Shown piece by piece: positions 34,371 to 48,466 of a stretch of DNA of 64,000 bases (its first letter is position 1; the number at the start of each line of letters is the position of its first letter). The stretch comes from Evansella sp. LMS18. Its GTDB lineage: Bacteria; Bacillota; Bacilli; Bacillales; Salisediminibacteriaceae. The stretch lies in assembly GCF_024362785.1 (NCBI RefSeq), contig NZ_CP093301.1:3844001-3908000 (forward strand), read 5' to 3'. A model generated the notes under the pieces. That model had not been told where the DNA came from and did not search any database. It saw nothing but the letters and a program-made list of their open reading frames with translations. A program made the translations under genes and the position numbers.

Positions 34371-34450
34371 CTCTGATTCTATATCATTAGTATACTTAAT
34401 GGACAGTTTCATTTCAATACAGAGTTAATCAGCTGCTGTTTCGCAAAGCT

Positions 34451-35605
34451 TCACCTTACAGAGGATTCCCCATTTTGTGGGCCATAAATAATTCTTCTTC
34501 TGCCGTACCCTCCGTTTGATCTGCTCCCTGTGTTTACCTTGTTTTTCAGTTGTTTTACAACTCTGTGCCCTTTCGGTGCCGGCAAAGTCTTACCGATCAG
34601 GTACGGGGTATACTTCCAATCCGATAGAAGTCTTGAAATAAAGATTGGTGCAGCCACCCCGATACAGAAAGTAAAGGCAAAATATATAATAGGATGCATG
34701 AATTTAATGAAGGGCAGATTATACAGAAAGATATTATGCAGAAGGTAAATATTAAACGAATATTTGTTTATTGTCATAATAAAACCAGGTACTGTCTTCC
34801 GGTAAGATGCCAGGATAAATATAACTCCAATCATTCCGGTGGTATAAAGCAGTATATCAATTCGCTTTGAGGAAACCACTGTCAGAATATCTGTTCTTAC
34901 CAATGCAATCAGAAGCAGCATTGATACTGCGGGAAGTGCGAAAAATAGTTTCTTTTTACGATGAAGCAAAGCGAGAAACTCCTCATAATTCCGGCCGGCA
35001 TAATAACCGAGAGTAAAATAAAAAATCCACCCGGTAAACGGCAGCCAGTGGGCACTACGCCAAATTTGATCTGCGAAAATGATATTTGCTGGTTCAGAAA
35101 AGTTGAAAAAAGCAAGGTAGGCTCCATTAATCAGAAGTGCAGCTGGCAGGACTATTTTGGCTGGCCAGGTTCGCAATTTTTTATGCAGCAGCACATGGAG
35201 CAGATAAAATTGGAATATTATGAGGACAAAATATCCGGTAAAACCAGCAAGAAACCAATTGTTAAGCATCCGTTCTGCCGTTTCGCTCCAAGTGTTACCA
35301 AGCATGACAGCATAGACGACGGCCATAAACAGAAAAGGAACGAGCAGGAACTGGACCCGTTTCTTAAAAAACCCCTTTGGAACTCCAGCGGGGTATGACC
35401 GGGAAAGAAGCAGTTCCGAAATAAATACAAAGGCAGGTGTACCGAAAAACGCGAGGAACCTTAGCAGAATCAGTATATATTCGCTAAAAGTACCGATTCT
35501 TTGTTCATAGTGGCCGAGAGTCGTATAAACAGCATGCACGGTGACTACTGCTAAGCATGCCAATGCTCTGAGCCAGAAAATCTCTTTTATAATTTTTTTG
35601 TTCAA
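34451..35605 (-). CDS. Acyltransferase 3-family membrane protein
   Basis: A 384-aa integral membrane acyltransferase with about ten helices. The N-terminal WLRALACLAVVTVHAVYTTL holds the R and the H of the family (R-x10-H), and AFFGTPAFVFISELLLSRSY and FFKKRVQFLLVPFLFMAVVY follow as in OatA/acyltransferase 3 proteins. Such proteins O-acetylate cell-surface polysaccharides or peptidoglycan. The basic C-terminal tail (RVVKQLKNKVNTGSRSNGGY) is cytoplasmic. The start is TTG 35605, 8 bases after AAGGAG; an in-frame GTG at 35614 overlaps the site. No sugar or wall genes adjoin it, so the acceptor is unknown. Confidence 0.85.
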   Translation of the reverse strand: MNKKIIKEIFWLRALACLAVVTVHAVYTTLGHYEQRIGTFSEYILILLRFLAFFGTPAFVFISELLLSRSYPAGVPKGFFKKRVQFLLVPFLFMAVVYAVMLGNTWSETAERMLNNWFLAGFTGYFVLIIFQFYLLHVLLHKKLRTWPAKIVLPAALLINGAYLAFFNFSEPANIIFADQIWRSAHWLPFTGWIFYFTLGYYAGRNYEEFLALLHRKKKLFFALPAVSMLLLIALVRTDILTVVSSKRIDILLYTTGMIGVIFILASYRKTVPGFIMTINKYSFNIYLLHNIFLYNLPFIKFMHPIIYFAFTFCIGVAAPIFISRLLSDWKYTPYLIGKTLPAPKGHRVVKQLKNKVNTGSRSNGGYGRRRIIYGPQNGESSVR

Positions 35606-35938
35606 CTGGAACACTCCTTGATACGTATAAAACTGTATGTATGTAAGGGGGGCTTACGTAAAAAACGTTCGCCAATTTTCACTCTTTTACTTCTGTTTAT
35701 TTTCAATTAGGTAAAAAATACCCGGCGTTTTTACAGAACAGACATTGTTAAAGCGCAGCATTTTTCCGCTTACCTTTTCCCGGGACGAGACAGGTTTAAA
35801 ACTCGTTTCGTTGCATGCAAAAAAAGATAGTGATAAGTAATGGAAAACAAAGGAGAATAAAAGGTATTATCAGGACTTATGTCCAGTTGCCAACAAAAAG
35901 TTCAAAAAGAGTAGTTTTTACTTTTATTAGGTCTCAAT
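35606..35938. other. Gap without recognised genes
   Basis: The stretch separates the acyltransferase start from the stop of the next minus-strand gene. It contains AT-rich sequence and an incidental open frame without a ribosome binding site. I see no repeat or RNA element. Confidence 0.4.
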
Positions 35939-36205
35939 CTAGTGGAGTATTTGACCGTCGTCCTCCTGATCGTCGTTATTTCGAGTTGTACCTATACCTT
36001 CTTCGGCTGCTTTCAGCCTGAATTTTTCATATAAATACAGCCCAACCATTTCATGTTTTTCCTTTTCACTTAAACCAGAAATAAAACCAACAAGGTCTTT
36101 CTGGCTGAAATCCTGCATCACCCCTTCGATAATGATGATGGCATCTTCTTCATCGCCTGTTAAATGATTTTTGTAAAGATCGTAAAGGTCCTCTATAAAT
36201 TTCAT
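35939..36205 (-). CDS. Small conserved Bacillaceae protein (88 aa)
   Basis: A soluble, acidic protein beginning MKFIEDLYDLYKNHLTGDEE, followed by GVMQDFSQKDLVGFISGLSE and MVGLYLYEKFRLKAAEEGIG. The pattern resembles the uncharacterised DUF6154 proteins, though I am unsure of the number. It is probably helical throughout. A GGGGATGAGG-type site precedes the ATG. It is divergent from the penicillin-binding protein gene, 212 bases away. No function can be assigned. Confidence 0.65.
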   Translation of the reverse strand: MKFIEDLYDLYKNHLTGDEEDAIIIIEGVMQDFSQKDLVGFISGLSEKEKHEMVGLYLYEKFRLKAAEEGIGTTRNNDDQEDDGQILH

Positions 36206-36417
36206 TGCCTCATCCCCTCTTGAGAAGTTACCAATAGAATGGTTTTATTAATATTTTTTATACGAGTAAAGAATAATTCAAAGGTTCCTAACGTTTTCTT
36301 TTTTGTTCTGCAGGGAATCAATCCATTAGAGCGGCTGCTTAGATACTGGAGTATAAAAGCCAGCTTGTGATTGAATTACATACCTGTGTGAGATATATAA
36401 AGGAAGGTGCAAAACAT

Positions 36418-39177
36418 ATGGAAGACAGAACGAAAATTAAAAAGAGGAAAAGAAGAAAAGGGACCGTCATACGAGTGACAGGGGTCTTTTTCTTATTAGG
36501 GGCGATTGGTGTATGGATGGCAGTCAGCCATTATATGAGTGAGTCTGAGGCTCTTGATTTAAGCGAACTCGAAGATCCTCTCCCGGAGCCAACGGAAATT
36601 TATGATGCGAATGGTGAGGTGATTACAGAGCTGCAGGCACATAACTTCACTTCGGTACAATTATCCGAAATACCCGAGATAATGATCGAAGCTGTAATAG
36701 CTGTGGAGGATGAACGTTTTTATGAACATTCAGGTTTTGATTACCGGGCGATTGGACGATCCGCCTGGAGGAACATCAAGGCAGGGGGCATATCTGAAGG
36801 GGGCAGTACGATAACCCAGCAGCTTGCTAAGAACCTGTACTTTTCCGCAGAACGTACTTTTGACCGGAAAATTCGTGAAGTGTTTGCTGCAAACAGAATT
36901 GAGAACGAGTTCGATAAAGATGTCATTATGGAATTATATTTAAATCAAATTTATTTTGGCGAAGGAACTTGGGGAGTGCAAGATGCTGCTCAAAAGTATT
37001 TTGGTAAGGATATCCAGGATATTGAATTGGAAGAAGCTGCCCTTCTCGCAGGCCTTCCACGTTCTCCTACTTTCTATTCCCCCTTCCAAAATGAAGAACA
37101 GTCAAAAGAAAGGCGTAATCTTGTTTTATCAATGATGTATGATCAAGGTTATATTGATGAAAACGAGTTTGAGGAAGCAGTAGAAGAACCAATTGTGTTA
37201 ACGGAAGAAACAGAGGAAGGCCCAGGGAACAATTATCCGGCTTACATAGAGTTTGTTCTTGATGAAGCTGTTCGTGTTCATGGGCTGACAGAGGCAGAAA
37301 TATATGAAGAAGGAATGCAGATTCATACCCAAATGGATCCACAGGTGCAGCAGGCTATTGAGGATGCACTCGAAAATGAAGAGCTTTTTCCGGAAAATGA
37401 AGGAGAGGATATCGTTCAAAGCGCTTCTGTAGTTGTTGATCCGGAAACTGGAGGAATTAAAGGTTTAAAAGGATACAGAGGGGAATATGTAGCCAGAGGT
37501 TTTAATCGCGCGTCACAGCTGCGCCGCAGTCCTGGCTCTACAATTAAACCTTTATCTGTTTTTGCTCCGGCAATGGAAGAAGGCTTCAGTCCTGAAGACG
37601 AACTCGAAGATGAAGAGATGGAATTTGGAGATAACGAATATACACCCACAAATAATGATAACGAGTTCGTTGGTGAATTGACTGTCAGGGAAGCTCTCGT
37701 GACTTCAAGGAATGTACCGGCTGTGGCGCTCCTTGATGAAATTGGGGTTGAAAAAGGCTATGAGTTTTTAAAACAGGCAAAACTGCCCGTTGAAGATGAC
37801 GAAAAGCACAATTTAAGTATAGCACTGGGTGGCCTTACTAACGGAGCCTCTCCACTGGAAATGGCCCAGGCGTATACGACTTTTCCAAATGAGGGTAATA
37901 TGACTGAAGCATTTGCAATAACAAAAATCACTGACCGTAACGGTGATGTAATAGTTGAGAGAGAAACAAATGAAGTGGAAATGATGGAACCAGTTAACGC
38001 CTATGCTGTTACAGATATGCTTATAGACGCAGTGGAGGATGGCACTGGTTTCAGAGCGAAGATCGATGGTTGGGAAGTTGCCGGAAAAACGGGAACAGCT
38101 CAACTCCCGGACACCGAAGCATTTGAAGATGTGGATGGGGTTCACGATGCATGGTTTGTAGGATACACACCAGAGTTAGTCGCATCTGTCTGGATTGGCT
38201 ACGACAATCCAGGAGGGGATAATGTGCTTGATACATTCGGCGGCAACCACCCTGCAATGGTTTTCCAATCCATTATGGAAGATTCGCTTGAAGGAATTTC
38301 CGAATCAGCGTTTGATATACCAGATGGGTATGAGGAAAGAATTGAAGTAGAAGATGATGAAGATGACGATGATAACGGTGAGGATGGTAACGGAGAAGAC
38401 GGAGCTCATGAAGATAATGATGATAATAACGATGCCGATGAGGCTTCGCCTGACAATGAAGAAAACGGCGGCGACAGCAACGAAAGCAACGATAACGATG
38501 ACAACAATGATAACAGCGCCAACTCTCAGGACGATGCAGCTAACAATAACAATAATAACGATGATTCCTCCTCTGAAGAAAATACACAGGATGAGAACTC
38601 ATCTTCTGAAAACAATGGTTCTACAGATGATAATGAGGGCAATTCCTCAAATGAAAACAGTAATGAGGAAGACAACAGCCATAATGGAAGCTCGAATAAC
38701 GGAAACAATTCAGGGAATAACAGTAATAACAATTCAGACCAAAACAACAATTCGGAAAACAATAATGATACTAATAATTCAGGTGGAGACAATAATTCAG
38801 CAAATAACGAAAATAATTCATCTGATGAAAACAACAACTCCGGAAATAACAATAATGGCAGTTCTTCAGATAACAATGGGAATGAATCGAGCTCCAATAC
38901 AGATAATAATGGAAATGGGAACAACGAGGAGACTACTGAAGGCAATAACTCCGGGAACGAGGGTAATGCTTCCGGAGAAGTGAACGGAGAAACAGATAAT
39001 AATGCCGCAAATAATAACAACGGCAGTGGAAATTCGGGCTCAGAGGAAACAGATACCTCAGCCGATGAAAATGACAACTCCGGCGAAGAAAATAACGGCA
39101 ATAACAGCAATAACAATTATGAAGCCAATAATAATAACAACGGAGGCAATTCTGAGAGTAACAATAATAATAACTAA
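36418..39177 (+). CDS. Class A penicillin-binding protein with long Asn-rich tail
   Basis: A 919-aa bifunctional peptidoglycan synthase. After a basic N-terminus and one membrane helix (FFLLGAIGVWMAVSHY), the GT51 glycosyltransferase has VEDERFYEHSGFDYRAIGRS and GGSTITQQLAKNLYF. The transpeptidase has SPGSTIKPLS (SxxK serine), TSRNVPA (SxN) and GKTGTAQL (KTG). From about residue 645 to the end the protein is almost only Asn, Asp, Glu, Ser and Gly, about 270 residues. PonA of bacilli also ends in an Asn-rich tail, but the catalytic sequence here is less clearly PonA, so no symbol is given. GGAAGGTG precedes ATG 36418. Other reading frames in the tail are artefacts of its composition. Confidence 0.92.
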   Translation: MEDRTKIKKRKRRKGTVIRVTGVFFLLGAIGVWMAVSHYMSESEALDLSELEDPLPEPTEIYDANGEVITELQAHNFTSVQLSEIPEIMIEAVIAVEDERFYEHSGFDYRAIGRSAWRNIKAGGISEGGSTITQQLAKNLYFSAERTFDRKIREVFAANRIENEFDKDVIMELYLNQIYFGEGTWGVQDAAQKYFGKDIQDIELEEAALLAGLPRSPTFYSPFQNEEQSKERRNLVLSMMYDQGYIDENEFEEAVEEPIVLTEETEEGPGNNYPAYIEFVLDEAVRVHGLTEAEIYEEGMQIHTQMDPQVQQAIEDALENEELFPENEGEDIVQSASVVVDPETGGIKGLKGYRGEYVARGFNRASQLRRSPGSTIKPLSVFAPAMEEGFSPEDELEDEEMEFGDNEYTPTNNDNEFVGELTVREALVTSRNVPAVALLDEIGVEKGYEFLKQAKLPVEDDEKHNLSIALGGLTNGASPLEMAQAYTTFPNEGNMTEAFAITKITDRNGDVIVERETNEVEMMEPVNAYAVTDMLIDAVEDGTGFRAKIDGWEVAGKTGTAQLPDTEAFEDVDGVHDAWFVGYTPELVASVWIGYDNPGGDNVLDTFGGNHPAMVFQSIMEDSLEGISESAFDIPDGYEERIEVEDDEDDDDNGEDGNGEDGAHEDNDDNNDADEASPDNEENGGDSNESNDNDDNNDNSANSQDDAANNNNNNDDSSSEENTQDENSSSENNGSTDDNEGNSSNENSNEEDNSHNGSSNNGNNSGNNSNNNSDQNNNSENNNDTNNSGGDNNSANNENNSSDENNNSGNNNNGSSSDNNGNESSSNTDNNGNGNNEETTEGNNSGNEGNASGEVNGETDNNAANNNNGSGNSGSEETDTSADENDNSGEENNGNNSNNNYEANNNNNGGNSESNNNNN

Positions 39178-39340
39178 TCTAATCTTCTTAATCGCATTAT
39201 ATCTTTAAATAGGAAGGCCCTATTTTCCAGACTCCTTCGAAGAGTTTACAGATGAGATGAAGGAAGCTGCCAAATTATTTTTCAAAAATAATAAATTTGA
39301 AGGAAAAACTACTTCGTCTGGCGAAATATAATATAATAAC

Positions 39341-39370
39341 AAGGGAGGAGTGCCTTTGGGCTCCTTCCTT
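39341..39370. terminator. Possible terminator downstream of the penicillin-binding protein
   Basis: AAGGGAGGAG and CTCCTTCCTT pair with one wobble around TGCCTTTGGG, followed by AAATTTTG. It is 160 bases after the stop and weak on the T-run criterion. Confidence 0.4.
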
Positions 39371-39456
39371 AAATTTTGTCTTCTGCATAGATGCTGCCTG
39401 CAGATAGGTCGATTGTGGAATACATAAACCTAAAAAAACATAAAGGTGAGATGAAA

Positions 39457-40512
39457 ATGAGAGATGTGTTAAAAGATTTAACTGAATTATCAGGCCCTTG
39501 TGGCTTTGAACATGATGTTGCACGCTATATTTATAACAGGGCTGAAGAGCTTGCTGATGAAACGATGGTAGATGGGGCAGGGAATGTGACTGCAATTTTA
39601 AAAGGAGCGCATGAGGGACCGTATGTTATTGTTTCAGCCCATATGGACGAAATTGGTTTTATTGTAAAAAAGATTGAAGACAATGGACTGATTCGTTTTG
39701 AGAAACTCGGAGGGCATGACGATAGAATTCTCCTTGCACAAAAAGTGCAGATCCGTACAGAAGAAGGCATCTGCTACGGAGTAATTGGGACCATTTCTGC
39801 TCATATGACGAAATTTGACGACCCCCAAAAAGTCAGAAAACATGCTGAACTTTACATAGATGCTGGAGTGGACTCCCGTCAGGAAGCAGAGGAATTGGGA
39901 ATTCAGGTTGGAGATCCTGTTACATACGCCGCCGGTGAATTAACATTTGGAAAAAACAGAATAATGGGTAAAAGCTTCGATGACAGGGCTGGATGCGCTG
40001 TGTTGCTTCAAACTCTTGAAGAGCTGGATAGGTCGGAGTTCCATGGTACACTGTATGCGGTATTTTCCGTCCAGGAAGAAGTTGGCCTTCGGGGGGCGAA
40101 GGTTGCTGGACAGCATCTCCCAGCGGATCTTGCTATTGCCGTAGATACTACAGCGGTGAGTGACACTCCGGAAGCGATGATGGATAATACACTGGGACTC
40201 GGCAAAGGACCAGGAATAAAGGTGATGGATTTCAGCCTGATTGCCAGTGTTCCGGTACGTAAAAAGCTGGTTAAGACAGCTGAAAAACATCATCTTCCTT
40301 ATCAGCTTGAAGTCTTCCCTGGGATCGGTACAGACGGGGGCGCACTGCACCAGTCACAAAGCGGTGTTCCAACAGGGGTTATTTCTATTCCTACCAGGTA
40401 CGCTCATTCTCCGGTGGAAGTAATGGATCTGAGTGATCTGGAAAACTCAAAAGAACTTTTAAAGCTTTTCCTGCTGGAGCTTCGTGAACGATCTGAATTT
40501 AAGTTTATTTAA
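39457..40512 (+). CDS. M42-family aminopeptidase
   Basis: A 351-aa di-zinc aminopeptidase of the M42 family (glutamyl/deblocking aminopeptidase; also annotated as endoglucanase-like FrvX). Metal and catalytic motifs are VSAHMDEIGFIV (His, Asp), SFDDRAGCAVLL (bridging Asp), VQEEVGLRGAKVA (catalytic and metal Glu), DTTAVSDTPEA (Asp) and SIPTRYAHSPVEVMD (His). It removes N-terminal residues from peptides and forms large hollow oligomers. The start ATG 39457 is 7 bases after AAGGTGAG; an ATG at 39451 touches it. A proline iminopeptidase gene follows immediately, so the two probably form a peptide-use operon. Confidence 0.93.
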   Translation: MRDVLKDLTELSGPCGFEHDVARYIYNRAEELADETMVDGAGNVTAILKGAHEGPYVIVSAHMDEIGFIVKKIEDNGLIRFEKLGGHDDRILLAQKVQIRTEEGICYGVIGTISAHMTKFDDPQKVRKHAELYIDAGVDSRQEAEELGIQVGDPVTYAAGELTFGKNRIMGKSFDDRAGCAVLLQTLEELDRSEFHGTLYAVFSVQEEVGLRGAKVAGQHLPADLAIAVDTTAVSDTPEAMMDNTLGLGKGPGIKVMDFSLIASVPVRKKLVKTAEKHHLPYQLEVFPGIGTDGGALHQSQSGVPTGVISIPTRYAHSPVEVMDLSDLENSKELLKLFLLELRERSEFKFI

Positions 40513-40552
40513 AGTCTTTAATTGTAATGGAAGAACAGAGGAGGAATGGATG

Positions 40553-41422
40553 ATGGCGGTAAAGGAAGGTTTTGTGGAGGTAACCGGAGGGAAAGTATGG
40601 TACAGGATGCATGAGGGAAAGCAGGAAAATACCCCGGTTATTGTTCTGCACGGAGGACCGGGCTCTTCCCATTATTCTATGCAGGGACTTCGTGTTCTTT
40701 CTGAACAACGCACGGTAATATTTTATGATCAGCTCGGCTGTGGTAATTCCGACCGGCCGGATGACGATGCTTTATGGAGGCTTGATCGATTTACAGATGA
40801 ACTGGCAATAGTAAGAGAGGCTCTGAACCTGGAGAAAGTTCATATACTTGGCCATTCGTGGGGAACTACTCTGGCAGCTGCCTATTTGCTTTCAGGCGCC
40901 TCAGGAGTGGAGAGTGTGATTTTTTCCAGCCCGTGTCTCAGTGCGCCTAAATGGGCGGAGGACCAGGAGCGTAACCGAAAACTTCTGCCAGAGGATGTAC
41001 AGAAAATTTTAAGGGAATGTGAAATATCAGGACGAACAGATTCAGAAGAATATAAGGAAGCAACAAAGGAATTTAACAGGCATTTCGTATGCAGGCTTGA
41101 CCCTCTGCCGGACATTCTCATTGAGGGAGCTTCATACAGGGGTGCGAATGTTTATCAGACAATGTGGGGACCATCTGAGTTCTATGTAACTGGTAATCTT
41201 AAAGAGTTTGACTGCACCCGGGATCTCCGTAATATAACAGTTCCTTCCTTATATACATGCGGAAGATATGATGAAGCGACACCTGAAACAACTAGATATT
41301 ACAGCAATTTGACTCCAGGTTCTTCCCTGCATGTTTTTGAAAACAGCGCCCATATGCCATTTCTTGAGGAAACGGAAGAATATCTTAAAGTGATCAGCGG
41401 CTTTCTTCAGGAAAACGACTGA
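40553..41422 (+). CDS. Proline iminopeptidase-type alpha/beta hydrolase
   Basis: A 289-aa serine hydrolase of the S33 family. The oxyanion segment VLHGGPGSSHYSMQGL, YDQLGCGNSDRPD, the nucleophile elbow ILGHSWGTTLAAA, and the Asp and His positions TCGRYDEATPE and FENSAHMPFLEE follow proline iminopeptidases. The enzyme releases N-terminal proline from short peptides or acts on related amides. AGAGGAGG precedes ATG 40553 by 8 bases; a second ATG at 40550 is possible. It follows the M42 peptidase gene by 40 bases, consistent with one transcript. Confidence 0.88.
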   Translation: MAVKEGFVEVTGGKVWYRMHEGKQENTPVIVLHGGPGSSHYSMQGLRVLSEQRTVIFYDQLGCGNSDRPDDDALWRLDRFTDELAIVREALNLEKVHILGHSWGTTLAAAYLLSGASGVESVIFSSPCLSAPKWAEDQERNRKLLPEDVQKILRECEISGRTDSEEYKEATKEFNRHFVCRLDPLPDILIEGASYRGANVYQTMWGPSEFYVTGNLKEFDCTRDLRNITVPSLYTCGRYDEATPETTRYYSNLTPGSSLHVFENSAHMPFLEETEEYLKVISGFLQEND

Positions 41423-41615
41423 CAATGGATAGTAATAAGGGGCAGGAATCCGGAAAATCGTTAATAACTGGCCGTATCCACCTGTCCTTTTCTACTATTA
41501 TAGAAGTTAATTGACACAATAGTTTATTTAGTTTAATATTTTTTTCGGGAATAAGTTTGAAAACGATCTCTTTTTTTGCGCAACTCTATTACATCTTTGT
41601 AAAGGAGCAAATATT

Positions 41616-43079
41616 ATGACTGACAAACGAGCGATTACTGTAGCTGAAGGTGATGGAATAGGGCCGGAAATTATGCAGGCTACCCTAAAAGTACTGGAGC
41701 ACGCAGGAGCGAGCATTGAACCGGAATTTATTGATATCGGAGAAAAAGTATACCTTGCAGGTAATTCGACTGGTATCAGCGATGAGGCATGGGAGTCTTT
41801 AAGAAGAACTAAAGTATTCCTTAAGGCCCCGATTACTACTCCTCAGGGAGGCGGGTATAAAAGCCTTAACGTAACAATCCGAAAAACATTAGGCCTGTAT
41901 GCTAACGTAAGGCCAAACATTTCCTATGATCCTTTTGTAAAAACAAAGCATCCGGACATGGACATGGTGATTATCAGGGAGAATGAGGAAGACTTATATG
42001 CCGGTATAGAACATCAACAGACACCTGAGGTTGTTCAGTGCCTGAAACTCATTACCCGTCCAGGGTCTGAAAAAATCATCCGCTATGCGTTTGAATACGC
42101 GCGGAAAAACAACCGCAAAAAAGTTACATGCTTCTCGAAAGACAATATAATGAAGCTCACTGACGGGCTTTTCCATAAAGTCTTTAAAGAAATTGCTGAG
42201 GAGTATCCTGACATTGAGACAGAACACTGGATTATTGATATCGGGATCGCTAAGATTGCCGATACCCCTCAGGATTTCGATGTTGTCGTAATGCCGAACC
42301 TTTATGGAGATATTGCTTCTGACGTTGCTGCTCAAATTACAGGCAGTGTCGGACTGGCAGGCTCCGCGAATATTGGGGACAATGTAGCTATGTTTGAAGC
42401 AATCCACGGGAGTGCTCCTGATATATCCGGGAAGGGCATAGCGAATCCATCCGGGCTCCTCCACGGTGCGATTATGATGCTTGTCCATATTGGACAGCCA
42501 GAGGTTGCGGAAAAAATTCATAATGCCTGGCTGAAAACTCTGGAAGACGGAGTACACACAGGAGATATTGCGAAAGGCGGTTCTTCCGTAGGTACGAAGG
42601 AGTTTGCAGAAGCAGTAATCGAAAGGCTGGGTCAGCGTCCTGAAACAGTGGATCCGATCACTTATGCTAAAGAGGAAGCTGATGAAGAAGCACAGCCTGC
42701 AATGAAACCGCAAGTAAAGGACCGTCCTAAGTATGATGTTGTAAGAGAACTGGACGGAGTGGATGTGTTCCTGTTTAACAATGAATTAACTTCTGATGAA
42801 CTAGGCAAAAAGCTGGAAGGTATCGCTGGTCCTGAATTTGAACTCGCTGTCGTCACGAATCGTGGGGTGAAAGTTTATCCGGGAGGGTTCCCTGAAACAT
42901 TCACTACTGATCACTGGCGCTGCAGATTTAATTTAAGCGAAGAGAATACTTCTCCTTCTAATAAAGATATCCGGAAACTATTAGACAGAGCGGAAGATGC
43001 AGGCCTTGACTGGATCAAAATTGAGAACCTCTACAGATTCAACAATGAGCTTGGCTATTCACTTGGCCAAGGGCAATAA
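41616..43079 (+). CDS. icd: NADP-type isocitrate dehydrogenase, long (Thermus/Rickettsia-like) form
   Basis: A 487-aa member of the isocitrate/isopropylmalate dehydrogenase family. Key segments are ITVAEGDGIGPEIMQATLKV, SLNVTIRKTLGLYANVRP (substrate Ser/Asn/Arg), RENEEDLYAGIEHQQTPEV, CFSKDNIMKLTDGLFHKVF, and MPNLYGDIASDVAAQITGSV (metal Asp), then FEAIHGSAPDISGKGIANPS. A C-terminal extension of about 140 residues (from KPQVKDRPKYDVVREL) marks the group with Thermus and Rickettsia IDH, different from B. subtilis Icd. It oxidises isocitrate to 2-oxoglutarate in the TCA cycle. AAAGGAG precedes the ATG. It lies just upstream of the rRNA operon and has its own terminator. Confidence 0.9.
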   Translation: MTDKRAITVAEGDGIGPEIMQATLKVLEHAGASIEPEFIDIGEKVYLAGNSTGISDEAWESLRRTKVFLKAPITTPQGGGYKSLNVTIRKTLGLYANVRPNISYDPFVKTKHPDMDMVIIRENEEDLYAGIEHQQTPEVVQCLKLITRPGSEKIIRYAFEYARKNNRKKVTCFSKDNIMKLTDGLFHKVFKEIAEEYPDIETEHWIIDIGIAKIADTPQDFDVVVMPNLYGDIASDVAAQITGSVGLAGSANIGDNVAMFEAIHGSAPDISGKGIANPSGLLHGAIMMLVHIGQPEVAEKIHNAWLKTLEDGVHTGDIAKGGSSVGTKEFAEAVIERLGQRPETVDPITYAKEEADEEAQPAMKPQVKDRPKYDVVRELDGVDVFLFNNELTSDELGKKLEGIAGPEFELAVVTNRGVKVYPGGFPETFTTDHWRCRFNLSEENTSPSNKDIRKLLDRAEDAGLDWIKIENLYRFNNELGYSLGQGQ

Positions 43080-43086
43080 TCTGAGA

Positions 43087-43110
43087 AGCAGCGTCCTGGA
43101 CGCTGCTTTT
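43087..43110 (+). terminator. Intrinsic terminator of isocitrate dehydrogenase gene
   Basis: AGCAGCGT and ACGCTGCT pair around CCTGG, followed by TTTTCT. Confidence 0.8.
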
Positions 43111-43190
43111 CTATTTGGCATGCTTCCTTTCATAGTTTTTCAGTATAAGAAGGGTCCTTAAGTTAATGTGATTTTTTTTATGAAAAACTA

Positions 43191-43219
43191 TTGACTATCT
43201 GTTGTGGAATTGGTATATT
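43191..43219 (+). promoter_or_regulatory. rRNA operon promoter P1
   Basis: TTGACT at 43191-43196 and TATATT at 43214-43219 are spaced 17 bases. This is the upstream one of two tandem promoters. Confidence 0.85.
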
Positions 43220-43354
43220 AATAGTCCAAGCTGTTGAGAGCAGCTTTTGTAATTAATATTGATTTTTTCATTGACTTTTCTATCTGGAAGAGTTAAAATG
43301 GAATTTGTCTCTGAAAAACAACAATATTCGACAAAAACTTTTTGAAAAAAGTTG

Positions 43355-43383
43355 TTGACTATCATTTGGATAGGTGATATGAT
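43355..43383 (+). promoter_or_regulatory. rRNA operon promoter P2
   Basis: TTGACT at 43355-43360 and TATGAT at 43378-43383 are spaced 17 bases. P1 and P2 have the same sequence start, ATTGACTATC or GTTGACTATC, so they may derive from a duplication. Confidence 0.88.
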
Positions 43384-43530
43384 AGTTAGGTCGCCAAAAA
43401 ACGACAAAACATTTTGTTCCTTGAAAACTGAACAACAAGCCAAGCGAAGTGGGATATTTCAAATATCCCGTCAATCGAAAGAGTAATCTTTCAAATGAAA
43501 TGATGTCAGAGACATCAAACTCGTTTCAAT

Positions 43531-45099
<1,569 letters not shown>

Positions 45100-45331
45100 A
45101 AGGAGCTTAAAAGGCTCATACCTTTTTAAAGCTTCGCTTGAGCTATTGTTCAGTTTTGAAGGAATAAATCCTTCAATTAAGAGACATACTTGTCTCATTA
45201 TTGCCCTTTGAAAACTGGATAACGATTAACTGATTGATGATCACCGGTTGTTTTAATTAAAAGTGTAAACTTTTAACGAGTACAACCGAGTGTCTTAGAT
45301 AAGGCTAAATGTAGACGCCATTTTTTAACAT

Positions 45332-48264
<2,933 letters not shown>

Positions 48265-48335
48265 AATTTGTCTTACTAAGCAAGATCACCAATCAGAAAA
48301 AGTTATCCAGTTTTGAGAGGGCAACACGAAAAGTT

Positions 48336-48452
48336 GTAAGCGCCTCGTACACGAGCGACATGCACTGGAGGGCCGGCAAGAAGAAGCAAGCATTTAAGCT
48401 TCGATTGACGGACCGAAGTGACCTCGAGCGAGTAGGCGCTGAAGCTAGACAC
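48336..48452 (-). repeat. Dispersed GCGCC/CGAG palindromic repeat inside the 23S-5S spacer
   Basis: Read on the minus strand, CTAGCTTCAGCGCCTACTCG, CGAGGTCACTTCGGTCCGTC, then later CTCCAGTGCATGTCGCTCG and GAGGCGCTTAC form an imperfect inverted repeat of about 115 bp (GCGCC at one end, GGCGC at the other). Many bacilli carry this type of repeat between genes. Here it fills most of the spacer. Confidence 0.65.
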
Positions 48453-48466
48453 CTTTCAATTACATA

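Noticed and set aside
38354-39208. Long Met/Thr/Ile-rich and Leu/Ser-rich frames opposite and beside the penicillin-binding protein tail
   Set aside because: They mirror the AAT/GAT/GAA-type repeats of the Asn-rich tail in other frames; the in-frame product continues a clear penicillin-binding protein.
45100-45331. tRNA genes expected in the 16S-23S spacer
   Set aside because: No T-arm or acceptor pairing is visible; the spacer is of the short tRNA-less type.
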